A DNA stretch of 64,000 bases from NCBI RefSeq assembly GCF_019175285.1, contig NC_056526.1, forward strand, positions 122,642,988 through 122,706,987, written 5' to 3'. Shown in pieces: positions 12,101-24,300 of this stretch; the stretch's first letter is position 1, and the number at the start of each line of letters is the position of its first letter. Position numbers and translations under genes: made by a program. Below the pieces are notes generated by a model. That model searched no databases and had not been told where the DNA came from. It was given only the letters and a program-made list of their open reading frames with translations. The stretch comes from Sceloporus undulatus. Taxonomy: Eukaryota > Chordata > Lepidosauria > Squamata > Phrynosomatidae.

Positions 12101-15100
12101 TCCAATAGGCGGAAGTAAAATCAAACTGCTGCACTTTCTCCTAGGTTGTGCGTTTTTCCTCATTAGTAAATCTTGCCAGCTTGACCACACTTTGATGTTG
12201 CGTGGTCTCATGTGTCCCAATTTTCATCTGTGAAATGCTGGAGGATATGAATCATCTTCCAAGACCTTGCTCTGAGTGCCCCTACTAATTTGTATTGCTA
12301 ATTTGAACGTTGCATCTCTTAGTTATGTTAGCTGCTTTGGGTTATTTTGGAAGAAAAAGTGAGCTACAAACTTTAAAACATAATGAGAGGGAACCAAAAT
12401 GTGTCATAGTAGATCAGTAGGGATTCCCTTTCTAAAGAAATGCACATATTACAAAGTAGAAAACTAAATCTGAGAATTAAATCAAGTTTGTCAGAAACTG
12501 TTTTTTAAACCAATGAAACCAATAGTTTACCATTAATGTTTTTAAAATCCCTACCGTGCCCAATGCCCTACAGTATGTTTTCCACATAACCTGTGATACA
12601 GCAAGAGAGTTTCTTTCAAGTTAGTATATTGCTCAAGGAGATCTGGTATTCAGAGTTGTCGTAGAGAGGCCTAATTAGTGCAGAAACATTGAGAGGATAC
12701 TGACAAAACATTTTGCTATTTAAAAAAAGCTTGGTGATGGATGCAATCCTTATCTACTTATATAGCAGAATGCCTCATTAAAGTGAGTAAAGGACTGAAC
12801 AGATTTTATAGCTACTGAGCAGTTTACAATATATAAGCTAATTGCCTCCAATAAGCTGGGTTCTCATTTTAGCGACCTCGGAAGGATGCCAGGCTGAGTC
12901 AACCCTGAGCCCCTGGCTGGTATTGAACTTACAACCTTGTGGTTTATGAGTGAATGGCTGCAACATAAGTATTTAGTCTCTGTGCTACCAGGGCTCCTGG
13001 TGCTTAGGTTAACTAAGGGGCTAAACCAGGGGTTCCCAACCTGGGGGTCGCCAGGTTGGGAATTCCCCCCGCCTCCCCCGTCCCCTTCTCCCCATGGGTG
13101 CTGGCGCTGGAGCAGGCATTGCACGGGGAGAAGGGGGCGGGGCTCCCTCCTTTCCCTTCTCCCTGCGAGTGTCCGCGCTGGCGCAGGCACTCGCAAGGAG
13201 GAAGGGAATGGGGGCGGGGGTCCCTCCTCTTCTCCCTGCCTTCCCCCGGGTGCAGGCACCCACGGGGAGGCAGGGAATGGGGGCTGAGGTCCTTCCTCCC
13301 CTTTCCCTCCCTTCCCGCGGCTGCCAGACAACCACGGGGAGGAAGGGACGGTGGAGGCTGCCTCCTCCTCTTCTCTCCGCGGTTGCCAGGCAACCACGGG
13401 GAGAAGGAGACGGGACTACAAGCCCCAGAGGCCTTTGCGGCCTGAAGTCCTGCCCCTTCTCCCCTGGAGGCCTCCCTAATTGGTTGGGAGGCTGGGAAGG
13501 GGCGGGACTTCCGGCCACAAAGCCTGCTGGGGCTTGTATGCAGCCAAAAATCCCGCCCCTTCCTGGCCTCCCAACCTATCAGGGGGGCCACGGGCAGGAC
13601 TTTCATCCCCAATGGGGGTCACGGCCCAACAAAGGTTGGGAACCGCTGGGCTAAACAGACAGCCCCAAAGGAGTGACTTGCCACCGTCCCTTTGAGCACT
13701 GGATCGGGGCTGCAGAAACTACATGCCAGGGCCCCGACCTAGTGATTTGCCAGCTCCAAAAGAAGCAGCAGAAAGCTTCTCCTTTTAAAGCCAGCAAAAA
13801 GCCACCCTTGCCGCCCTTGTGGCAGCTTTCCCCCATTTCTTCAGTGCAGCATGTCTGAACACTGCGCCAAAGAAACTTTGTGATGCTGCCTGCTGCCTGG
13901 TTGGGTAGACGATATGATGCTAGCATCAAAGTGGAGTTGGGGCATGTAGCATGTGGTCATCACACCCCCACTCCACCTGATGCAGCATTTCTTGTCGGTC
14001 TGTATAGCCTGCAAAATCGTTTAAGAAGAAAGACCCCACCTCCATTATAATATAAAAGAATGGTTCACAATCTTTGTCTTTCCACATGTTTTGGACTTTA
14101 ACTTCTAGAAGTCCCAGTCAGCATGGCCAATGGTCAAGGATGATGGGAATTGTAATCCAAAATATCTGGAAGGCCCAAGGTTTAGAACCATATTGTCCTG
14201 AGACAAGTAAACAGATAATTTAAACTCAGTTAATGGTATCCTTAGTTCTGCCACCTGAGAGAAGTTTTCCACCTTTACAGACATCTGTACTACTGGGACA
14301 TAAGTTTAGATCCACCAGCTGTTTATGGGGAGATATATAACATGTAAGATTGGTGGAAAACTCACTATGCTACAGAATTAAAGCACAGCAACTATGGAGT
14401 AAAACTCAATGAATCCAGTAGGACTTAGCTCTGACCTAAGCATGTCTGGAACTGAGTTACTACAGAGCTTCAAGAATCCAGATTAATCATTACCTTTCCA
14501 GTTCCTCAATGTGATTTTTTTTAAAAAAAATTACTGAAATAAAATTGAAGGTTTGTACAGACTTATGACTTTTTCTCTCCCCTCAATAAATCTCAAAACA
14601 CTGTGATGAGTAAAACACTGGTTATTCTCAAATTATAAAAAGCTGACTCTTAATTTGAACACTCTAGTTTCATCACATGCATGTCCTATTCCCTGTAGCA
14701 TTCGTATATTCTGGCAGGGGTCAACCAGGGTGTATGTTTGAGGATTCTTTTGGACAGCAATAGCCAGCATTCTTAAAGTTGTAATCAAAGTGTAAAGAGA
14801 GGAGTTTGGCAAACATGTGAGTGGACAATGTGGAAGGAGTTCAGGGGAAAACGTTACTTTGCTTTAATTAAGTTGTTGCATTGTGTTGCATTGAACTGTG
14901 TGCTAGCATAATATTAGTAATTTTTTCAAAAGAAAATATTATCATTCTTTACTGTTTTATTCTCTACATCTCTGTCTTGATATATCTTAATTTAAGAATT
15001 AATGAACTGGCCACACATTTCCAAATTGAACCTAAAGGTGGAATTGTGGGGGCCAACCTGGAAGGAGTATCTGTCAGAAAAGGTACCATAGGCACAGCAG

Positions 15101-15296
15101 TGGTACCATTGACACTGCTATTATTACATCAATGATCAGTTCACAGATCAGTGTCATGATTATAAGCCTTATCTTACATGGCATCTGTGCCAACATGGTA
15201 GATGATATAACTGGGCCTCTGGACAATATTATTCAAATATTTAACTTTAGCCAGGAAACCTAACACCAGACATAACCACATAAAAGGAAAGATGTT

Positions 15297-15327
<31 letters not shown>

Positions 15328-18300
15328 AGTTCAGATTTTTCTTATTATGTAACTTTTTCAAAAAATCAATATATGCATAACTGTTGTGGAGAAAAAAAGG
15401 TATGTAGAATATCAAAGCTTCAAAACCATGAAAATGCAATAGTATGATACATATTAAAAGAAAAACACATTGGAGCCAGGCTAAGTGAGCCATTCTTTAA
15501 GACCACAAAAGGATAATGGGGCACGTTAATAATAACTAATTTAAGTCCCATTGATTAGTATTGAACCAAGAAGTAAACCTCACTGAACACAATGGAACTT
15601 CTCCGTTCATGAACATGATTGTACCCAGTAAAATTAACAATTAAGGATAAATAAACTGTGTTTTTAAAAGAAAAGAAAGAAAGAAAGAAAGAAAGGAAAA
15701 GAAAAAGGGGATGCGTAAATATTTAAGCTGCACATTTTTATGCAATTGCATAAAATGCATAAAAAGTTACATACGTCTTCTTTGTATCTCTTCAGTCTCC
15801 TCTCAAGTTGGGGAACAAGTTGCAGCAAAGGATGCAGGACAGAGGACTAAGAGAGCATGAATATAGACACATGAGCAACAATGAAATCCTGGCTTCAGGA
15901 TGTAAAAACAAAACAGAAACTCTTTACACCAGCACTGAGTCATAAATACAGCATGCAAAGCAAAAGACAGACCATTCTTGACGGGACATACTGTATTTTT
16001 AAACATTCTGTGGGCTGCTTCTGAAGTAGCAGCTTCCTTCACAGGTGAACATCATGAATCTTATTCATGATGGAAATAATACTGCCAGACAGTCTTCATA
16101 CCTGTGTGATTGTTTGCATGGTTGAGATGGTATACATGCAGAGCTGAGATCATTTGGTCCAGCCTTCTGCTTAATGCATCCCTGACAGATGCCTGGCTAC
16201 CATATGCTTAAATATCCCTACCAAAGTAGAATCTACCACCTTCTGGGGAAATCTGTTCCATTGCCAGATATCTTTCACTGCTAGGACGACTCTGGCAATG
16301 CTTATCCTACACCTGTAGTATCTACCCACTGGCTCTGCTACTGATCTGTGGAGCAACAGGGAACAGGTGATCATAGCCTGTCTCCCATTGTAGCAGAACT
16401 AGCATGAAAACAATGAACAGTCATGAGATAAAAGCCAATTCTTAGATCATAGGACTGCAAATTTCACAAACCTAGACCAGGAAGAAGCAACAGTGTATTT
16501 CTTAGTATCTAGACATCATTTGGTCACAAAGAAGAATGAACTACCACTAATCAAAATACAGTTTAGCAAGGCTGCATCCACACTGGAGAAATAACTGGGT
16601 TTGGTACTGCTTTAACTGCCTGCCCTGGCTCAAGGCTATGGAATTCTGGGAGTTGGAGTTTGTTGTGGGGCTCAGAGACATGGTAGCTGTATCATGAGAT
16701 GGACATAAAAGAATATACAATCACAAAGGGAACTTGATTTCTCAAATCACAAAGCAGTTATAAGGTGCTTGACAAATTCAGGACTACAAGATACTATTTT
16801 GACAAGATTCTACATTATCTTCAGCAACATTCTTTTCTAAATTTATACCATTCCAATATTATACAACACTCTGGAGCAAAGATTCATTCTACTGTATATA
16901 CTCATGTATAAGTCTAGAAATTTTAATAAAAAATTTGACCCAAAAAACTGAGTCGACTTATCCATGGGTCAATGTAAGTATTGTACTTTAACTTTTATTA
17001 AATAAGGAACCATCCACTGGTGAAAAGCAAGATGTAATGCATCCTGGAAGCACTGATCCACCTCTATATAATCCATCCAGCCTGTAGTATAGGCACAAAT
17101 TAGTATGCCTTTGGCACCATTTTCCTTTGCTTCCTCCTTGAGATCTTTTGTTACATGAGCCTAAGTTTTACCCTCAACTTGTACAAAAGTAATATCAAAA
17201 TCCATAATTTTCGCCCCCATACCTGTCCTCGACTTATACACAAAGTCAACTTATAGTCGAGTATATACGGTATTTTCCATTGGTACCCAAAGATTTAGAC
17301 AGCAATGGCCACAAACATGGAACACTAACAAAGCAGAGGACACAGATGTACATGTATAGCATGCACTTTAAAGCTGGACCTGATTAATCCATGTTTTATT
17401 CCTTTACACAACATATCCCATCTATTACTTATGATGAAATCCAAAACAGAAATTATTATACCCTGTAGCTTCTAAAGACAAGTGTATTACAAAATTAACC
17501 AACAATTTTAATTTAAAATCTTAATAGTTATGCATTGGGACTTTAGAAGCATTTGTATTTACTTGATATTATCTTTATTATTAACTTGAAAACATGTAGG
17601 TGGTCCTAGATATTTCTTAGTAGCTGAGATGATCTTCACCCATTTCCTTTTATAAATAGGTAAAATGTTTTACATTTTGTTTTAGTTATATAATCAAAAT
17701 ATTTAAAACCCTTTCATGGATTATGAACTTGATATCTACTTGGAGGGATTAAATTACGTGAAAATAATAATGACATTATGCTGTTTTTGGGTGCAGACAC
17801 ATGTTCACTCACAGGGAGAGGGGCATTTCAACTTACCAGAGTTTTTGAGTTGCCTGTATCATGGGTCTTAGAATAATGAAATAAGAACTGTTCAAAGAAA
17901 TTAAAAGTGAATTTTATTTTGGGACAGATTACTGTTACAACTTTCTAGACGGATATTATACACATTAAAAAAGACTGGGGGGAAATAACTTACTCTTTTG
18001 GTGATGTCCTTTTCATCTAACTCCTGTGGAAATAATGGCGTAAAGTCATTTAATGATGCAGCATGGATCATTTATATGAGAGGACAAAAATGTGGTACAA
18101 TGGACACTATTGTTACTTATATATTTGTAATTGTTGATTTGAGGCTGCAGACCTAGGTACAAGTGAGACCTGTTCAACTGGCTGTGCTTTTCTTATCAGT
18201 AAACATACAATTTGCTCACCAGTAATATAAATACATTCATTATTAATACAAATTTATTATTGAAATTATTCATATTCATATGGAATGTTGCAGCTAATTA

Positions 18301-21300
18301 GTAGAGATAATTAATCAAATTAGATCACTGTTCTTCAAAACACATCTGGACTGTTAAGCCAGCTTCATTTTAAGAAAGCATTGCTGAATCACAATACTTA
18401 AAGCAGATGCGTTGCTAACATTTTAGTACATCCTACACATTCAAGGAAGCGTGTGATAGCTGGAGGATGGCATCCTTCCTCAGAGAGTTGTACTGCTACC
18501 CATAACAGTTATGAGACAACATGGAATTATAACATGTGGGGGGCAGAGTCCAAGAACCTTTGCAAAATACATTTTAGAACAGTGGAAGATTTGGTTTTAG
18601 TAATAACAGACTTCCCAGGCAGTCAAAAGAAAGTGTTAGGGAGCTTTTGCTTTTAGTTTACCATGCTTTCCTGTGCTGTCTTCACTGGAAACTACTCTGG
18701 TTTATTTAACGTAACTCCAATAATTCCCAGTCAGCACAGGAATAATGGTTCCCCCATAAAAATTGAGACTGCAGGAAACTGCTCTGTTCTGGTGTTGCAG
18801 TTACAAGAGATAGGAGTTTATCACACGGGAGGCAACATGCCCAAATCCTGTGGATAAACAAGGTTTAAATCCCGGGAATATCCCGCAAAAGCAGGATTGT
18901 TTTCAGATACATCAGGCTAATTGAGCATTAACGCGACATTAACCTGTGCAGAAAGTGGGCAAAATTGTGCTGCTTTTTACTTTTGGAATTTTCCCGAAAG
19001 TAAAAAGCGGCACGATTTTGCGACTTTCTGCATGGGTTAATGGGGTTAATATTGCACTAATGTTCAATTAGCCCAATGTTGTCTGAAAGCAATCCCACTT
19101 TTGCAGGATGTTCCCAGATTTAAAACCCGTTTATTATTGCGATTTGTGAACTTCCTTCCCATGTGATGAACTCCATAGAAACTTTTAAAGGAACATATGT
19201 AACTAGAGATAATAAGTTGGAAAGAAGTGAAAGCAGAATGTGACTCTCAGTGATATGAGCAAACTGCATAAATGTTTCCATTGATGGCTGTTCTGCTACT
19301 TTTACAAGCAGAGAATTTTTCTAAGTTACATCTGAAGGTAATATTTAAATTCCTCTATACAGATTAGAAATAACTTATTCTGATCTACTAGTTATGAGAA
19401 TGGCAGATTGCTTCACTTGTACATCCAAAATCCATGAAACAGTAATACCTTTATTCAGTCAATTAAAATGCACAAAATGCCTGATAAAGAAGCTGGTGAA
19501 GCTTCCAAAGCTTGGATCATGTATTTTGTGCATTGTGGTTGTCCGCATAAAGATATCACTGTTTTGTGGATTTTGGATGATACTGTACTTTGATATATGG
19601 CCAGAACAGTTGCTCCTGAATATGACTTTTAGATCAGTTATTCTACTCTGAGCAGTAATGCTAACCATATAAATCTGGAGGTCTATGGATGTCCCTAGAG
19701 CAATAGCTGATGGGGAACCACACAAGTGAGAAAATAATTTGTGCTTAATATCTGCATGGGTATTAATTATAATACATTATACAAGGTGTACTGGCAATCA
19801 TGTTTCAGAAATACAGTATCATGTTAACTGCCATTACCTGAGCTTTTTGCAGAAATTCCAGAACCATAAAGCAAATCTCTTCGAATGAATTTGATGACTA
19901 AAAGCAAGGAAAACATAATATCAGGGATGTGTTTACTGAACTAATAGCACTTGCTTTGAGAAATTCAGCATTATTGAACTGATATATTTTTTAATTGGAC
20001 TGACCTGATGTGGAGATTCCCCAGTCAGATAAGAAGAACACACATCATCTATCTATAAATATTGACAAGAGAACAAAGACAAGTCAGCAAAAGGTTGAAT
20101 TGAGAAAAGAAAGGGGAAATTGAGCTTCAAGTAAGGCTCAAAAAAAGTAACAGCCAGAAAACCTGATACTACTTTCTGAAAAGGGGTTTCCACCAAGGGT
20201 TATGATATACATTCAGAAAACAACAACTAAGGGTTGCCTCAAATATATGGGCAAAACAGATGAAGACAGGATTCCACGGATATCAAGAAAAAGGGAAAGA
20301 ACCAGTTAATCAGTGGAAAAGTGAATGAATAATGGACAGTAAAATAAGCTAATTTTAGGCAGGTTATATAAACACTAAATACATTTAGAATAATGTATTA
20401 AAAGATACATTATTGAAAGACAATTATCATATAATAAGAAAATGAAAATAATGAATTTACAAATACTTATACTAAGGAGTAATAACATGAAAAGCCTAGG
20501 TGTATCAGAAGAGGGGGAAATTATAATAGAAGCAGAAAGATCTCAGAGGACCCTGAAAAATATCTGTCTCTAGTATGGAGTAACTTGGTCTTTTCTACTA
20601 GTTCAAACAACAACACCCCATCAAGTAGTTTACATGGGTTCATGCAGTCCTCCACATCAGCATATCTCAAACTGTTCAAGACATAAAGGCCAAAACCTGC
20701 ATCTGAAACTGAGCCCAGGAATAAATGTATCACCGAGGCAGATTACAAAGGGCTTGTATAATACAAGTAGGGCTTGTGTGATGGATATCTAGCCCCTACA
20801 AGCATCCTACCAACTATAGTGTCCTGTCTGTATAAAAAATCTTCTGGAATGATTATAATCTGGTACCCAACCCCTTGAGAGCCAGTGCAGTGTAGTGGTT
20901 TGAGTGTTGGACTATGACTCTGAAGACCAGGGTTCAGATCCCTGGTCAGCCAGGGAAACCCATTGGGAGACCTTGGGCAAGTCATACTCTCTCAGCCTCA
21001 GAGGAAAGTAAAGGCAAACTTCCTCTGAATAAACCTTGCCAAGAAATCCCTATGATATGTTTGCCTTAGGGTCAACATAAACTGGAAATGACTTGAAGGT
21101 ACTCAGCAACAACAAAAACCCAACCCCTCACTCTCAATAATTGACCTGCTTCTTCATGACCAGGTATGTGACCTTGAAAGCACATACATTCCTGGGAGAC
21201 TTGGTAGAAAACTAAGCTGTAATGCTCACACATACGGTCCCCACCAGAACTTAAAGAGGAGATTACCAATTCCGTAGAAACTTTTTGCTGTTCTGAACCT

Positions 21301-24300
21301 CATATCCCCCTAACTGTGGCTACTGGTACGATGTACTGGGAAAGTCCACCAACCCATGTCCCCCTAAGTATTCTTTCTCTGTCAGCCTTATAAACTTCTT
21401 GTCACAACAGGTTGAACCTGAACTGCAGAGACATTCCATTCCACAAATGTAATGACAGGTATTTTCAAAAGGTCTCTGTGTCTCTATAAGCACAACAGCA
21501 TTCTTTGATTTTGGACAATGTTAGTCGTTGCACAAACCAATACAACCCTTACTTAATTTTCTTGATGTTTCTTTCTTTCTTTCTGATGTTTTTTTTTAAA
21601 AAATGCTCCCAACCTATTTTCAAACACCTCACTACCTTTATGGGCTTAGAAAAATTCTTCATGTAAGTGGAAAATATACTCACATGAATACATACAAAAT
21701 CAAATTTTCTTTGGATGCTAGCAAAAAAAGTGTGTATCATCACACTTATGTGCCCCACTAGAATCCTTTCTGTGAATCACTTGAATCCTTAACAAGTATG
21801 ACCTTTTATTTACACAATGTCATAAACAACAGCAAAATTAAAAACAAGCAGTATAGGAGAAATATCTTTCTACCTCATTCCACAACTGCAAATCTTGTGC
21901 TCCTTGTAGAACATGGGATGCCACTGGTGCACCTGAAAATAAGAAAACATTTCCTTTTCTTAAAGCCATAAAATGTCCTATTTTTAATATTTTTCATCAT
22001 ATAGAAATCTCTGTGAGTAAATGTGAAAGTGAAAATGAAAGAGTTAACATAATCAAGAAAATGGCATTCTTTATTTTACACATTTGCACCAAAACCAAGC
22101 TAGAGGCTGAATATCACATATATATCAACTTCAATAACATTCTTATTGATAGTGGACATAATTCACCAAGGACTGCGATTGTATTGTGAAATGAAACAAC
22201 TGTACAGGATCCTAATAGTACTTTGGCAGTACTTCAATTTATTCTAGTGGTTTTTATGCAAGAAATTATTTCAATAAACTGTTTCCACAGATTGCAGTCC
22301 AGTAGATTGGTCTATGCACTACAGTGTGCAATACATATCTACTCAGATGTAAGGACCACCGAGTTCAGTGGTCCTTATTCCCACTGAAGTGTGAATAGGA
22401 TTAAACCCTGAGCTCCACTGAAATCAATAGAACATTATCATGCCTGCACTGCCATTATTTCCAATTAGTCATAAAATATTGGCCGTTAGAAATAAAATAT
22501 CAGTACGTACTTGGTTTTTAATCCTGAAATACATCATTGTAATATAAAATTTAAAAAGAATTGCTTGTCTACAACTTACAGCATCACCTTTCCATAAATG
22601 ATGTGCATTCTCCTTTCCATCTCTTATACTGTTTTTGGACACTTTCAAAAGAGTAAAACTAATTTGCCACCCAAGTGAAGAAGGTAGATGAATTTTAGTC
22701 TAAAGCTTCTGTTCCTCTTGTGATGATCTTGTGACAAGCAGCAAGGATTTATAATAACAGAATTTCTTTCTGCATACTCTAGAGGACTAAACACCACCAT
22801 GTAGATATATTACAAGATGCACACTACGTATTTAAATTCTGGTTCATTTATATAGTTGTGATTAACTAGTTATTTAGCTACATTAAAAATTCAAGAATTT
22901 TGATACAGGGCAAGACACTTTGCTTTCAGATCATTACATTCCAGATGTCAACCTTCTCTAAAATCCCTCTAAGCATGAGGAAAGTTTCCTTATAAGAAAT
23001 GATATTTGTTAAGAGAGGAGATGTATTGGCTCAAAACAAAAGGGAAAGGGGTTTAATAGGACTGAAACCATGTCTCAGATATAATAAGGGTTTCACACAT
23101 GATTTAATAAAAATAAAAAATCAGTAAGGAATTTCATGTTCCAGAGAAATTCATGGGACAATTCTGATTCAAAGTATCGACCAATCATTTTCTTTTTGCT
23201 TAATTTGTTTAGCTTAAATCAGATAAGAAAACCAAGATAAAAGAAAACAACATTTACACTTAAGATACTTACTTAAAATACTTAAGTGGAGAATGTTTGG
23301 AATTAATTTGATATTCATTTACATTGCCCACATTATTATTGCCATACAAAGTGCTGTATCCTGCAAGCATCCCTAGTGAATCCTATGAAATTATTATTTT
23401 ATATATAGTGTCATTAACGTATGCTGAATATTGAAACCACTTCACATATGTATACATGTTTCCTTTATCAAACAAACATTATATTTTGTCTGTAGGAGTT
23501 TTAAAGTTGATTCAAATGGTCGATAGATGCTAACTTTTTTTTCCAAATGTGCCGATCCTTAGCATTTTGTCTCCTTCTACAGTGCAGTCCTATATGTGTT
23601 TACTTAGAAATATATAACCCACTGTGGTTAGTGAAGCTTGTTCTCAGGCAAGTGTATACAAGATTGAAGAAGCCAGCGCTCCTTTACTCTTGCAAAACAC
23701 AATCATATCCTAAAGTGAAGGACAAACATAAAACTTTCACAGTCCCATTTCCCAAAGGTTCTGTAATGCATGGGATCCATGCCTCCAACTACATTCAGTC
23801 ACAAAAATTACCCCGTAATAACTATCCCCCCCTCACTACACTTAATCACATTTTAAACCTCTAACTAGACTAGAGACTGAAACCACAAAATAGATTGTGA
23901 AGAGAAAAAACTCTCCTTGTGTGTGTTTGTGTGTATGTGCATGTGTGTAGCATTTCATAAACAAATAAACAAATCTCCAAAAGTGTCTCACAACAATCAA
24001 AATTGCACTGAACATCAATGTGATACAATGGTAACTGCTGTAACATCACCAACTTGAAGTAAATGACAGTAAATTAGTTAATAATTTTTATTCCAGTGCA
24101 CAGATGGTAAAATGTAGGTGGATTTCTATTACACAGCAGAACTCTTACAACCACAGAATGAGATCTTACAATAGTCAAAGAACATACTTATTATTACTTA
24201 AGTGTTTTATTCAAACTTTTAAATTGGTACCTGAAAATTGCAGGCTTGAAAATATTTGGACAATACAGTTTGCCATAAAGAACTATTGGAAGACCAGCCT

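Larger units (their letters stand above)
9166..15774 (-). other. NMU intron 7 (6.6 kb)
   Basis: The largest intron. It carries LINE 3' ends near 9.4-9.7 kb, a Tigger-like element, an L2-tailed SINE, a GC-rich hAT inside a GGCC-type MITE, a small hAT remnant, and (AC)n and (AAAG)n arrays. 10810-12790 shows no element I recognise. Confidence 0.85.
15847..17836 (-). other. NMU intron 6 (2.0 kb)
   Basis: Holds a half MITE (16570-16690) and a Tigger-like TA-flanked element (16892-17270); nothing else recognised. Confidence 0.85.
18024..19837 (-). other. NMU intron 4 (1.8 kb)
   Basis: Holds a complete Harbinger-like MITE (18813-19174) and one member of a two-copy repeat (19478-19592). The neighbouring introns 3 and 5 are only 107 and 106 bp. 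Confidence 0.85.

Noticed and set aside
12864-13654. Several 116-199-codon overlapping open frames on both strands
   Set aside because: They lie in the GC-rich hAT and read Pro/Gly/Arg-rich low-complexity peptides on both strands.
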